A stretch of DNA of 49,719 nt, taken from the NCBI GenBank assembly GCA_964370395.1, contig CAYJIZ010000019.1, positions 1 through 49,719 of the forward strand. Reading direction: 5' to 3'. The notes below the pieces were generated by a model. That model did not search any database, was not told where the DNA came from, and saw nothing but the letters and a program-made list of their open reading frames with translations. Shown one piece after another: positions 23,910 to 33,116 of this stretch. Both the position numbers and the translations under genes were made by a program. Within the stretch, counting starts at the first letter, position 1, and each line of letters starts with the position of its first letter. Origin of the DNA: JBGUVL01 sp964370395. Lineage in GTDB: Bacteria; Bacillota_I; Bacilli_A; Erysipelotrichales; Erysipelotrichaceae.

Positions 23910-24497
23910 TTATTTCACCAAATAGGCACTCTCGTCTTTTAAGTACTCCGGTACAACGATGTGCACATTTTCTTCTTTCTTATATTCGCTTCGTAGCGCA
24001 ACAAAATTCGCTACAAAATCAATCGTTTCTTTTTCTTTGCCAATTAAATCAATATCTCCGATGATATTTTTATCAGTCAGTTGTTTGACTTCATCAATGC
24101 TCTTAATTGATTCTTCTATTTTTTTCCCATCACAGTAATGAGCAAAGTAAACACGATTACTACGTGCATCTAAAATCACATAAGTATCGCTCTTTCCAGC
24201 ATATAACTGCAGTGTTGAAATAGTATAAAGGGGAATGTGTTTCCTTGTGCAAAGCACTTTCGCAATACTCATCGCAATACGAATTCCAGTATAACTTCCT
24301 GGTCCTCGCGTGATGACTACTTCTTCAATGTCTTCAACTTGCCAATTCACTTTTTCCATCAATGCAATCAACTCGCAAAAAATCGTTTCGGATTGCTTTT
24401 TCCAAGCTTCATTGCAAAAAGATGCAATTACTTTATCCTCTTCTACCAAAGCCAGTACCAAATGGCGATGGCTTGTATCCATACATAATGTCTTCAT
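23910..24497 (-). CDS. tsaB: t6A synthesis protein TsaB
   Basis: 195-residue ASKHA-fold protein (CMDTSHRHLVLALVEED; VVITRGPGSYTGIRIAMSIAKVL). It is a scaffold without its own catalysis that joins TsaD and TsaE in t6A formation. Its start overlaps the tsaE stop by one base (TAATG). Confidence 0.95.
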   Translation of the reverse strand: MKTLCMDTSHRHLVLALVEEDKVIASFCNEAWKKQSETIFCELIALMEKVNWQVEDIEEVVITRGPGSYTGIRIAMSIAKVLCTRKHIPLYTISTLQLYAGKSDTYVILDARSNRVYFAHYCDGKKIEESIKSIDEVKQLTDKNIIGDIDLIGKEKETIDFVANFVALRSEYKKEENVHIVVPEYLKDESAYLVK

Positions 24498-24946
24498 TAC
24501 AACGCCTCCAATACACGCATATAGGTATCGCCGATGGCTTCTATTTCAAAAATACGATCTTCTCCATCTAACGAAATTGAGATATGCAAACGCTCTTTAG
24601 GTAATGCATATTCAATGTACTCAAACCATTCCACAACACAATATGCCTCTTCTTCAAACACTTCTTCAAATCCTAAGTCTTGGCTAATCCCTTCTAAACG
24701 ATACGCATCAACATGATGCAAAGTAACACCATTCTCTTCGTATGATTTTAAAATCGTAAAGGTTGGACTAGTTATCGTTTGGGATATGTTAAGTGCTTTA
24801 GCAAATCCTTTTGTGAAGGTTGTCTTTCCCGCTCCCAAATCACCACTCATCGTAATTAATGCGGGTGCTTTTAAAGAAGCTGCTATTTTACTCGCTAACT
24901 CATTTGTCTGAGCTAAGGAGTTCACTCTTATTTGTTTCATTTTCAC
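24497..24946 (-). CDS. tsaE: t6A synthesis ATPase TsaE
   Basis: 149-residue P-loop ATPase with Walker A GDLGAGKTTFTKG, TSPTFTILKSY and HVDAYRLE motifs. It hydrolyses ATP to reset the TsaBD complex. Two possible starts lie six bases apart (GTG 24946, ATG 24940); the ribosome binding site GAGG fits both. Confidence 0.95.
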   Translation of the reverse strand: MKMKQIRVNSLAQTNELASKIAASLKAPALITMSGDLGAGKTTFTKGFAKALNISQTITSPTFTILKSYEENGVTLHHVDAYRLEGISQDLGFEEVFEEEAYCVVEWFEYIEYALPKERLHISISLDGEDRIFEIEAIGDTYMRVLEAL

Positions 24947-24953
24947 TTATCCT

Positions 24954-26168
24954 CTATTTCTTATTGCTTTTACGCTTTCGAATGGAATAGGCAAGTTCAC
25001 TTGCTTTGTAAAGCAATGCATTCACTGGCAAGTCAAATTCCCCAATCATTTCATTAATATAAGGATTAAAATTAGATTTGAACTTTGTTAATCCATCTTT
25101 TAAGTCACCTTCTACTCCACCCATATTGGCGTAGTTGCATCCATGCGCAAAAGCATACTTCATATTTTCAGTGTACAAGTAGTACTGTGGCATGAACTTT
25201 TTAAACGCATCGTTCATCCCAGCATATAGCATTTCCATCGTGTCACCAAAAACAATCGATAGTATACCAGCAATCACTGTTGTTTCTTCATAATCCTGTG
25301 CAAATGCACTAAATTCTTTGATGTCTTTCTCCAACGAAAGTTTAATATCATTTAAACGTCTTTGTTTTTTTGGTGAATTATCACCTAAGGCAGCAAGTTG
25401 TGCATTGTTCTCTTCTTGTTGCGCCAACAATCGGTCCAATGTTTCTTTTATATTTACTTTTGCTAAAAACAAATACGCATTCTCACCATAGATATCCATC
25501 AATTGGTGAAAATATTCATGGTTACGTAAATTAACATTTTTACGTGCTTCTGTCAATGCAACGACATCGCTAAACGCTTGAATGTCTTCCTTTTGCGCTT
25601 TCACTACTTTCACATCACGTTTTAATGCATCTTTGATTAAACGTTTTGTATGCCGAGGTAAACTATCATCGAAATCATCACATCGATACACGTTTGCTTG
25701 AAAACGAGGCTGAATGCTTTCTTCAATATACGTAGTAAATCCTTGGTGGATTAAACCTGCATGCTTCATATTATGTAAAATAGCATTGCAATTTTCATAA
25801 GCACTCGTTTCTTCCCCAATCTTATAATCTTTATAACGAATGGCAGGATCGCATTTCACGAATAAACATTTAAAATGCTTCGCCCACTTCTTCATCTCTT
25901 GAAAGAAGAACGTTACCAAACGTTCGTTTTCATAATCCATAATCGGTCCACGAGGTGTATACATCATCGTAAATCCCAATGGCAAAGGTTTGATTAAAAC
26001 AAGGGCTGATGCAATTAACGTAGCATCATCATACACACCAACAATACGGTGATCCCAATTGTCTTTGACTTTTGCCCATGAAGAGGATTGCAACAAGTTA
26101 CAAAGCGGATGACTTTTCACAAACGCATCATGGTTTTCTGCTTTTACATCACTAACAAATCGATACAT
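24954..26168 (-). CDS. FemAB-family peptidoglycan interpeptide-bridge ligase
   Basis: 404-residue Fem protein, a cytosolic non-ribosomal transferase that adds amino acids from aminoacyl-tRNA to lipid II. Two GNAT-like halves are seen (SWAKVKDNWDHRIVGVY; EMLYAGMNDAFKKFMPQYYLYTENMKYAFAHGCNYANMGG) and a coiled-coil arm rich in Glu, Gln and Leu at about 245-300, as in FemA/MurM. The exact residue added is unknown. It is only 7 bases ahead of tsaE and 11 after ntdP. Confidence 0.9.
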   Translation of the reverse strand: MYRFVSDVKAENHDAFVKSHPLCNLLQSSSWAKVKDNWDHRIVGVYDDATLIASALVLIKPLPLGFTMMYTPRGPIMDYENERLVTFFFQEMKKWAKHFKCLFVKCDPAIRYKDYKIGEETSAYENCNAILHNMKHAGLIHQGFTTYIEESIQPRFQANVYRCDDFDDSLPRHTKRLIKDALKRDVKVVKAQKEDIQAFSDVVALTEARKNVNLRNHEYFHQLMDIYGENAYLFLAKVNIKETLDRLLAQQEENNAQLAALGDNSPKKQRRLNDIKLSLEKDIKEFSAFAQDYEETTVIAGILSIVFGDTMEMLYAGMNDAFKKFMPQYYLYTENMKYAFAHGCNYANMGGVEGDLKDGLTKFKSNFNPYINEMIGEFDLPVNALLYKASELAYSIRKRKSNKK

Positions 26169-26179
26169 ACCTTCGCCTC

Positions 26180-26710
26180 CTATTCGTTACTGTAAGCTAA
26201 ATACTTTTGGTATAAATTTTTAATTTCATAATGGTCAAATGGTGAATTTTGCAGTTGAATATCCACCAATAATTTTTTTAACTGCTTTTGAATAATATGG
26301 TCCAACTGCTTGCTGTAACCCATCTCTTTGGAATGCTCTTCGTATTCGTCTTCATCCAAGATAGTGTACTCAAACAATGGATTTACTTTCACATCCAAAT
26401 CGTAATCAATATATTTTAGTGCCTCTTTGTCATACACACTAGGACTTGCTAAATTACAGTAGTAATGAATCCCCGTTTTACGTATCATACAAATGACATT
26501 GTACCAACGATCTGGATAAAAGAAACAAATCGCTGGCTCTCTTGTTAACCAGCGTCTTCCATCACTTTCCACTACCCAACTACGATCCGTAATACATACT
26601 ATTCTTTTTTCATTGCTTTCTATTACATAAGCTTGCGACCAGGTGCGATGCAAACTTTTATCATGTTTAAAACTTTGTATAAAAATAAACTCTTTTTTAT
26701 TTGGTAACAT
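26180..26710 (-). CDS. ntdP: Nucleoside tri/diphosphatase (DUF402, Ntdp-like)
   Basis: 176-residue DUF402 protein. The central YPDRWYNVICM-IRKTGIHYYCNLASP and YIDYDLDVKV-DEDEYEEH match Ntdp of staphylococci, which hydrolyses nucleoside tri- and diphosphates with metal bound by the acidic residues. First gene of the run that continues to femX and tsaE. GAGGTGAAAGC precedes the ATG. Confidence 0.85.
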   Translation of the reverse strand: MLPNKKEFIFIQSFKHDKSLHRTWSQAYVIESNEKRIVCITDRSWVVESDGRRWLTREPAICFFYPDRWYNVICMIRKTGIHYYCNLASPSVYDKEALKYIDYDLDVKVNPLFEYTILDEDEYEEHSKEMGYSKQLDHIIQKQLKKLLVDIQLQNSPFDHYEIKNLYQKYLAYSNE

Positions 26711-26860
26711 GCTTTCACCTCAATTTATATATTATAGCAAATTTGTCCCAATACTTCACTACTTTTAATGAGCTTATCTTAACTATTAAAGTTTACTAAC
26801 GCTTTTAAAATGTGTTCTACTTAATCAAAGAAACAGCTAGCAAAATGAAAAAGCATCGGC

Positions 26861-26879
26861 TATAATAAATGCGGGTGAT
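26861..26879 (+). promoter_or_regulatory. -10 box and ribosome binding site of the methionine sulfoxide reductase gene
   Basis: TATAAT (26861-26866) followed by GGGTGAT (26873-26879), four bases before the ATG at 26883. The transcript leader is very short. Confidence 0.5.
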
Positions 26880-26882
26880 ATA

Positions 26883-27344
26883 ATGAACGACTTCTCACAA
26901 AATTACGAAAGCTTAATTAGCGATTATACAAATGAAATAACACTATTATCAAATACAAGTGCATTTCTAAAAATGATGCTTGAAGATGTATCATGGGTTG
27001 GTTTTTATTTGTACCAAAATGATACATTGGTACTAGGTCCATTCCAAGGTAATGTCGCTTGTACCAACATCGCCTTACAAAAAGGTGTTTGTGGAGATAG
27101 CGCAAGCCAACAGAAAACCATCATTGTTCCTGATGTCCACCAATATCCTGGACACATTGCATGCGATAGTGCATCCAACAGTGAAATCGTAATCCCGATT
27201 TTAATTGGTGACTCTTTGTATGGTGTATTGGATTTGGATTCCACTTCTTTTGATCGTTTTCACGAAGAAGAAAAAATGGTATTAGAAAAATGTGTTGCTT
27301 TGCTAGTAGCAAAACTAAAACAAATAAAAGACGTTCCTGCATAA
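26883..27344 (+). CDS. msrC: Free methionine-(R)-sulfoxide reductase (GAF domain)
   Basis: 153-residue GAF-domain enzyme that reduces free methionine-R-sulfoxide. The three family cysteines are present: C60 (NVACTN), C70 (GVCGDS) and C94 (HIACDS), with DVHQYPGHIACD and SEIVIPI as in E. coli fRMsr. One of few plus-strand genes; stands alone between two minus-strand operons. The terminator overlaps its stop. Confidence 0.93.
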   Translation: MNDFSQNYESLISDYTNEITLLSNTSAFLKMMLEDVSWVGFYLYQNDTLVLGPFQGNVACTNIALQKGVCGDSASQQKTIIVPDVHQYPGHIACDSASNSEIVIPILIGDSLYGVLDLDSTSFDRFHEEEKMVLEKCVALLVAKLKQIKDVPA

Positions 27345-27357
27345 GCGAACGTCTTTT
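27327..27357. terminator. Bidirectional terminator between convergent genes
   Basis: AAAAGACGTTC (27327-27336 region) and GAACGTCTTTT (27346-27356) with a 9-base loop, between convergent msrC and the acetyltransferase gene. Confidence 0.85.
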
Positions 27358-27359
27358 GT

Positions 27360-28169
27360 TTATTCAAAGGAATGGTAGTGCGCTAACGCTAAGTTAGCCG
27401 CTTCTTTTGCTTTAAAGAAACGACAATGTGCATTCGCAACAAACGCATCGCGTACAACACTTCGCTCTTCCATCATTAATTTAATATCTGCAATCCCTTT
27501 TTTTGTATAGGCGATATCTAGCATTTGTACATACTCACATTTGCCTTTTTTATCAATCGGACTTGTGACAATGCGGATTGGTGCTTTTTGCGCTATCGTG
27601 GAAGCATATTTAAAAATATCACATTCACGATACCCTACCCCCAACAATAATACATACCCATTCATATCACATACCTTTTCTAGAAAACTATCTTTTCCTA
27701 AAGAAAAGTGAAGAGGATGCTTATCACAAATTAATTTTGCGTATTTTCCCCATGCAACACAAGAGTGAAGTGGGTGATTGGAACGATATACAATATCATT
27801 ACGCATCAATTGGTTCGCCAGCTCGTTATCCGCTGGTGTTCTTTTTTTATGAAACGCTTCACATGTGGCACGCATTTCTTCGTACACATCACGTTCGAAG
27901 CGAAAGTTCTTGTGGCATGCTGGATCCAACAAGTGTTCACTAAAAGAAGGGATCACAAGTGTTCCTTCGTATCCGATGACTTCTTGAATCGCTTCAATAA
28001 TACTTTGGTTACCACCATTCACATAAGCAAAGTGCTGCATGTCAGATTGTACATAAACAATCATTCCACGAAGCAATCCCATCGCTTTTAAGGAAGCGAC
28101 AAGGTCTTCTTTTGTAATGATGTCATTAATATGTTTTATCTTTTTATGATTTTCATATTTTTTAACCAT
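27360..28169 (-). CDS. AAC(3)-family N-acetyltransferase
   Basis: 269-residue protein of the aminoglycoside 3-N-acetyltransferase family. Landmarks are LRGMIVYVQSDM at the N-terminus, EGTLVIPSFSEH, SNHPLHSCVAWGKYA (the family's HP-S-A-G segment) and YVLLLGVGYRECDIFKYAS. Many members are not resistance enzymes and have unknown amine substrates, so resistance should not be assumed. The start at 28169 (GGATGGAG site) gives 34 bases of overlap with the upstream lipoprotein, so they are translationally coupled. Confidence 0.82.
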   Translation of the reverse strand: MVKKYENHKKIKHINDIITKEDLVASLKAMGLLRGMIVYVQSDMQHFAYVNGGNQSIIEAIQEVIGYEGTLVIPSFSEHLLDPACHKNFRFERDVYEEMRATCEAFHKKRTPADNELANQLMRNDIVYRSNHPLHSCVAWGKYAKLICDKHPLHFSLGKDSFLEKVCDMNGYVLLLGVGYRECDIFKYASTIAQKAPIRIVTSPIDKKGKCEYVQMLDIAYTKKGIADIKLMMEERSVVRDAFVANAHCRFFKAKEAANLALAHYHSFE

Positions 28170-28549
28170 GTTCTCCATCCTTCTGGATCACGAGAATACT
28201 CAAACTTATTCAAATTTGATACTTCTCCCTCTACCACATAAAATAACACTGGCCATGTTTCGTACTTCCCTAGCGCAATGTTCAATTGATCTACTTCAGC
28301 TTCTGAAATATCACTAAAGTTCAATGTATATATTTTCAGCTTGTCACTTTTGATTACACTGTCCAACTCTTCTTCAAAGGCAGCACACGAATAACAATCA
28401 TCATTGCTAATCATTAAGATAAATGTATTTTTATTCGCTATTTTACCAAGTGCTTCTTGGGTATCAATACTGATATAACCTTCTTCATTACCGCTAGTAC
28501 AACCGAAAAGCAAGACACTGATCATAAGCAAGACACTTAATTTTTTCAT
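28136..28549 (-). CDS. Thioredoxin-like lipoprotein
   Basis: 137 residues. Signal peptide with lipobox LLFGC (Cys17), so the protein should be anchored outside the membrane. A thioredoxin-like domain follows with a CYSC motif (around residue 52) in FILMISNDDCYSCAAF, and a cis-proline-like TWPVLFYV. It probably acts in extracytoplasmic thiol exchange. Its gene overlaps the acetyltransferase gene downstream. Confidence 0.8.
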   Translation of the reverse strand: MKKLSVLLMISVLLFGCTSGNEEGYISIDTQEALGKIANKNTFILMISNDDCYSCAAFEEELDSVIKSDKLKIYTLNFSDISEAEVDQLNIALGKYETWPVLFYVVEGEVSNLNKFEYSRDPEGWRTWLKNMKIIKR

Positions 28550-28605
28550 GAAATACCTCCATTGCTATTAGTTTTATTATACAACATTTACTTTGTTTGT
28601 GTTGC

Positions 28606-29922
28606 CTATTCTTTCAAATAAACATCAATTTTATGTTGCAGCGCATTTAATTCTGCTGCAATATCGATATCACTCACGTTAATGATACGATACACTTCAT
28701 TGTCGATCATCGAAACAGCATCTTTGTATTTTTTAAAGCGTAACTGGCATTCTCCATTTTCCATAACATCATTTAAGATACGCATCTCAAACTTGCTGTT
28801 TCCTGGATTGTCCGCTACCATCATTTTAATCACATCCTCGGATTGGTTCACTTTTTTCAAAGTGGAAACCCCTTGAGAATATTGAAAGATATTTTTCTGT
28901 GTTGTTTCATCATAAGTCAACATCTTCAAAAATTCCCACGCATATTGTTTGTGTTTTGATTTTGCACTCATTCCCATTGATAAGGTAGAAACTTCCGATA
29001 CATTATCTCCACTTGGTCCCGCTGGTAATGTAATGCAATCCCATTCAAAATTAGAATATTTTTTAACACGCCATGGGTATGGCATATATGCTCTGTATTG
29101 CGAAAACTGCATCGGGCAAAATACAACATTACCCTCATCAAAGTCTTGCGCTCTTGCAATGTTTCTTCCTTTTAATAACCCATTTAAACGTTGGGTAAAG
29201 GCGATAGAAGCATTCATCGAAGGCGTATTCATATAGGAACTGGTTCCATCATTACTAAAAATGCTCGCCCCATTTGAATAAGCTGCGACTTGCCAATCAT
29301 AGCCATACACACCAAACTGGTCAATTTGACCATCTTGGTCGACATCTTTTGTAACTTGATTGCATATTTGGTAAAAGTCTTTCCATGTCCAATTATTATC
29401 TGGCATTGCGATTCCTTCTTTTTGAAGCAGTGTTTTATTCACAAACATCAAAGTCGGTACACTTTCAAAAGGAAGGGCATATTGAGAGTTGTTGTATTCT
29501 CCCGCTTGCAAAGATGCATCGTAATAATCGCTAAGCGAAAACGACTTGTCTTTTGTGATCCAATCATCTAAGTTTTCTAATACACCACTTGCCGCAAAGG
29601 TTGAAAAATCTTCCCCTAATGTCATAAACACATCTGGTGTTTGTGCATTTAACGCTTGTTGTGCGATGTATTCAGAATAGTCATCTTTTTGGATTCCACT
29701 CACGAATTCCACTTTCACATTTGGATTCTCTTTTTCAAAACGTGCGATGGCATCTTCAAATATTTCATAGCTATTTCCATTTGGCACATCCCAATTGCTA
29801 CCAGCAAACATCCCAAAGGTAATGGTGATATTTCGATTTGAATAGGTTACATACACACTGCTTAATGTGATAATGAATACCAACAGTATTGAAACAATGA
29901 ACCATATCTTCTTGTTTTTCAT
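28606..29922 (-). CDS. Membrane-anchored solute-binding protein (family 1)
   Basis: 438-residue extracellular binding protein of the sugar ABC family (IARFEKENPNVKVEFVSG; YALPFESVPTLMFVNKTLL; NTPSMNASIAFTQRLNGLL). The N-terminal hydrophobic helix (6-25) has no lipobox cysteine, so it is likely an uncleaved anchor. No transporter permease or ATPase is adjacent; it is the last gene of a sensory operon and overlaps the regulator gene by four bases. It may be a second sensor input or feed an unlinked transporter. Confidence 0.85.
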   Translation of the reverse strand: MKNKKIWFIVSILLVFIITLSSVYVTYSNRNITITFGMFAGSNWDVPNGNSYEIFEDAIARFEKENPNVKVEFVSGIQKDDYSEYIAQQALNAQTPDVFMTLGEDFSTFAASGVLENLDDWITKDKSFSLSDYYDASLQAGEYNNSQYALPFESVPTLMFVNKTLLQKEGIAMPDNNWTWKDFYQICNQVTKDVDQDGQIDQFGVYGYDWQVAAYSNGASIFSNDGTSSYMNTPSMNASIAFTQRLNGLLKGRNIARAQDFDEGNVVFCPMQFSQYRAYMPYPWRVKKYSNFEWDCITLPAGPSGDNVSEVSTLSMGMSAKSKHKQYAWEFLKMLTYDETTQKNIFQYSQGVSTLKKVNQSEDVIKMMVADNPGNSKFEMRILNDVMENGECQLRFKKYKDAVSMIDNEVYRIINVSDIDIAAELNALQHKIDVYLKE

Positions 29923-30608
29923 CGTTGCTCCTGTCTTTTACGATACATTTCTTCCCCACTTTGAATATACCAAATGGCCAACTGGGTGCGATCACGCAAT
30001 TGCAATTTATCCAATATCACACTTAAGTAATTACGAATTGTACCTTCACTAAAATGCAGTTGTGCTGAAATTTCTTTATTTGACATCCCTTGGCTCACTT
30101 TATCAATGACTTTCCACTCTGTGTTACTCAAATCGCTCACATCGCCACTGCTATTGATGATGTCACCTTTTTTACTCGCATTGTTTGCCATATCAGAAAA
30201 CAAACGAAACGCTTTTGTCGCAACACGAGGATGGATGATAGAACCACCTTCTTGTACCGTATAAATCGCATCGCTTAACTCTTCTAACGAAACCCCTTTT
30301 AACAGGTATCCACTCGCTCCAAATTTCAATGCATTATAGATGTATTCGTCATCATCAAATGTCGTCAGTACGATAATATTTGTGTAAGGATGGGTTGTTT
30401 TAATGATTTTTGTACATGTCACTCCATCCATTTCTGGCATACGTACATCCATCAAAATCACATCTGGTACATCTTTTTTAATACTTTGTAGTACTTCGTT
30501 TCCATTGCTTACCAGATCGATAATCTTAAAATCTGGGTTCGTACTTAAAATAATTTTCAAACTCTCACGAATTAACTCTTGGTCATCCGCTATCATAATT
30601 TTAATCAT
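29919..30608 (-). CDS. NarL/LuxR-type response regulator
   Basis: 229 residues: receiver with acidic pocket ADDQ, phosphorylation site D54 (ILMDVRMPEMDG), then T and K (LTTFDDDEY, YLLKG); C-terminal LuxR helix-turn-helix (about 155-220, LSNTEWKVIDKVSQGMSNKEISAQLHFS). It should bind DNA as a dimer after phosphorylation by the kinase encoded one base upstream. Confidence 0.93.
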   Translation of the reverse strand: MIKIMIADDQELIRESLKIILSTNPDFKIIDLVSNGNEVLQSIKKDVPDVILMDVRMPEMDGVTCTKIIKTTHPYTNIIVLTTFDDDEYIYNALKFGASGYLLKGVSLEELSDAIYTVQEGGSIIHPRVATKAFRLFSDMANNASKKGDIINSSGDVSDLSNTEWKVIDKVSQGMSNKEISAQLHFSEGTIRNYLSVILDKLQLRDRTQLAIWYIQSGEEMYRKRQEQR

Positions 30609-30609
30609 A

Positions 30610-31920
30610 CTACGACTCCTTTCGAATTGGAATTTCTGCGATAATTACAAATCCATCGTAACCATACGCTCGTATTTTCCCTTGCAGTGCATTCACACGC
30701 TCTTCCATATGATGTAATCCAAAACCAAATTCCACATTTTCACAACCAATACCATCATCTTCAATGATGATAACTAACGTATTTGCTTCCATCGCAAACG
30801 AAATAAAGACATGTTTCGCATGCCCATGGCGAAGGGCATTGGTTAATCCTTCTTGCACAATTCGATAAATCACTTCTTCCTCATCTTTATTAAAAGACAA
30901 CGATTCTAAGTGACAAACAAAACTAATTTTTACTTGTGATACGATTTCAAAATCAACAATCATCTTATGCAACGCCTCTTGTAGCGAATAGCGCTCTAGG
31001 GCATCAGGACGAAGTTTTTCAACGGAACGACGAACATCCTTTAATCCTTGTCGCGCTGTATCTGACAAGATACTCAATTGTTTTTTGGTCGCTTCACTAT
31101 CCACATCCAAAATCATCATTGCCGCATCAATCCCCACCGATAAACCAGTTAAGGTATGACCTAAGGTATCGTGAATTTCACGAGCCAAACGATTTCGTTC
31201 TTTGGTTTCCCCCATCTTTTCTTGTAAACTTGCATATTCTTGTAGTTGCGTATTCAACACTTTTAATTCATCATTCAATTGTTGGATTCGTTTACTTTGG
31301 TTCACTTCCTCCAAAACCATCACAAACATAAACATAATAAAGACGATAATATTAAGCATCAATAAAAAGTTATCAATGGTATTCAATTGAAACTGGGCAC
31401 TATTGTTGTACCAAGAAATATACTCATAAAGAGGAATGGGTTTCACAATAGACAACATATTGTAGTTCGCAATCAAATAAATCACAATGGATATTAGTAG
31501 AAATACAATACGTGTCACATTATCTTTATTCGTATAAAGCACATACGCAATAAATAACAAAATAATAGAATTGTTAGAAAACTGCAAATAATACAATACG
31601 CTCATACAACCAAGTAAAATAAAAATACTCATCAATATGTTCGTGCGTTTTCCTAATCGATACAATCGACCCACACTCATTAAAACTAACACAACCAAAA
31701 ACAAAACGATGGCTTTAGCTAATAAATATTGGGGTGAATCAATCGGTAATGTATTCACTTCATTTAAAAAAGCATGGGCTTGGTTGGTTTCCATAATCTT
31801 GGTTAGGGTAATATAACTAACCCCACTCACAAATACAACAATCGTGAAATTCACACAAGCCAAAACAACAAACAACACTTTTAATAGTGGGTTTAAATTC
31901 GTATTTATGGGTAGTTTCAT
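30610..31920 (-). CDS. NarL-family histidine kinase (HisKA_3)
   Basis: 436 residues. About five or six membrane helices in the first 205 residues, a coiled coil (205-245), then the HisKA_3 helix with phosphorylated H250 in AREIHDTLGHTLTGL and the ATP domain (QEGLTNALRHGHA; EDDGIGC; FGFGLHHMEERV). Extracellular loops are short, so sensing likely depends on a partner, most plausibly the anchored sugar-binding protein encoded just upstream. Confidence 0.92.
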   Translation of the reverse strand: MKLPINTNLNPLLKVLFVVLACVNFTIVVFVSGVSYITLTKIMETNQAHAFLNEVNTLPIDSPQYLLAKAIVLFLVVLVLMSVGRLYRLGKRTNILMSIFILLGCMSVLYYLQFSNNSIILLFIAYVLYTNKDNVTRIVFLLISIVIYLIANYNMLSIVKPIPLYEYISWYNNSAQFQLNTIDNFLLMLNIIVFIMFMFVMVLEEVNQSKRIQQLNDELKVLNTQLQEYASLQEKMGETKERNRLAREIHDTLGHTLTGLSVGIDAAMMILDVDSEATKKQLSILSDTARQGLKDVRRSVEKLRPDALERYSLQEALHKMIVDFEIVSQVKISFVCHLESLSFNKDEEEVIYRIVQEGLTNALRHGHAKHVFISFAMEANTLVIIIEDDGIGCENVEFGFGLHHMEERVNALQGKIRAYGYDGFVIIAEIPIRKES

Positions 31921-31921
31921 T

Positions 31922-32905
31922 TTATTGCCACCCTTCTAAATTAAACTCGTCAATGTTTTCGTGCGTAATTAACGTAACAGGAATGAATTCGTACGTTTCT
32001 TTAAATGTTTTTCCTTGTAACATTTGGTATGCAATCCTTACTGCACTACGCCCCATTTGGCGAGGTGACTGTGAGACACTACCACGCATCTTATTTTCTT
32101 TGATTAACACTTTCGTTTCAGGAGAACCATCCACACCATACACATCAACGTTATGTAGGTTTGCTTCTTGCAATGCCGCAAGTGCACCTAATGCACTTGG
32201 ATCATTCAATGCCATCACAACATCAAACGTCACATGATCATCAATGATCCCCGCCATTACTGGCGTTGCGATTTCAAGTTGTCCTTCGCATTCTGCACGT
32301 GCGACAACTTCATAGTTAGGATACTTGGCAATCGTATCCACAAAACCTTGAATACGTTGTGCCCCTGACATTGTCGTGGAATGCTCCAACAACACAATCT
32401 TCGCATGTGTCTTGTTTTTCATCATATCGTGTGCAGCTTGTACTCCTGCATTATAATTATCCGATATCACCGTATAGCTGATATAGTCACTTTCATCTTG
32501 TGCCAAATTCGTATCTACCGCAATGACAATCACGCCTTTTTCTTTGCAAAGTTTTAACTCTTCTCGTAAGCTATCTACTTCAATCGCATTTACGAAAATA
32601 ACTTTTACCCCTTTGTTCATCAAGTAGCGAATATGCTCTTGTTGTTTTTTTAGTGATAACGCTGGATCAAGTGTGATTAACACATCTCCATTTGCTTGTA
32701 TCACATTTTTGATTTCGTCATTGATCACATTAAAATAAGGATTGTTCATCGTCATATACGTTGCACCGAAATAAACAGGTTCCTTACTGCTCTCTTTTAA
32801 ATTTTTCGCAGCATTTAAATCAAATTCGCGAAATGAAAAACTAACGACGGAAACGACGAGAAAAATAATGATTCCACTAATTAATAAAACTCTCTTATCC
32901 TTCAT
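31922..32905 (-). CDS. Membrane-anchored periplasmic-binding-protein-like sugar sensor
   Basis: 327 residues. An N-terminal helix (6-23) serves as anchor, followed by a type I binding protein of the ribose/galactose family (YFGATYMTMNNPYFNVINDEI; VIVIAVDTNLAQDES; NYNAGVQAAHDMM; DVVMALNDPSALGALAAL). It is encoded directly before the kinase with a one-base gap, the same order as XylFII-LytS-type sensors in clostridia, where the binding protein tells the kinase that sugar is present. Ligand unknown. Confidence 0.88.
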   Translation of the reverse strand: MKDKRVLLISGIIIFLVVSVVSFSFREFDLNAAKNLKESSKEPVYFGATYMTMNNPYFNVINDEIKNVIQANGDVLITLDPALSLKKQQEHIRYLMNKGVKVIFVNAIEVDSLREELKLCKEKGVIVIAVDTNLAQDESDYISYTVISDNYNAGVQAAHDMMKNKTHAKIVLLEHSTTMSGAQRIQGFVDTIAKYPNYEVVARAECEGQLEIATPVMAGIIDDHVTFDVVMALNDPSALGALAALQEANLHNVDVYGVDGSPETKVLIKENKMRGSVSQSPRQMGRSAVRIAYQMLQGKTFKETYEFIPVTLITHENIDEFNLEGWQ

Positions 32906-32964
32906 GCAAGTTCTCCTTATTGTATTATTTTATCACATTTTAAAGTGTCATTACTTGCGAATAT

Positions 32965-33060
32965 AAAAATAAAACAAGTTTGATTCAACTTGTTTTACGA
33001 ATTGTTGTGTCTCATCCCACGTCAATTCTTTCCATAGGGAAATTATGAGCCTATTGTAAC
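32965..33060 (-). ncRNA. Three-hairpin leader or small RNA before the sensory operon
   Basis: On the minus strand three helices stack without gaps: TTTCC/GGAAA (33029-33042), GAATTG/CAATTC enclosing GTG/CAC (32999-33028), and a 10-bp terminator-like hairpin AAAACAAGTT/AACTTGTTTT (32971-32996) followed by a T-rich run. It ends about 60 bases before the sensor gene, so it may be an attenuator or a separate RNA. Not a known riboswitch as far as I recognise. Confidence 0.5.
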
Positions 33061-33066
33061 CCTTTC

Positions 33067-33094
33067 TATATAAAAACACACCTAACTTTTGTAA
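33067..33094 (-). promoter_or_regulatory. Promoter of the three-hairpin RNA
   Basis: TTACAA (33089-33094), 16 bases, TATATA (33067-33072) on the minus strand. GTTACA occurs three times around it (33055, 33090, 33112), possible regulator half-sites. Confidence 0.4.
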
Positions 33095-33116
33095 CTCTTT
33101 TTTTTGACAAATGTAA

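Noticed and set aside
27360..28169. Aminoglycoside resistance gene
   Set aside because: The family match does not show resistance; residues for aminoglycoside binding cannot be judged and the context is not a resistance element.
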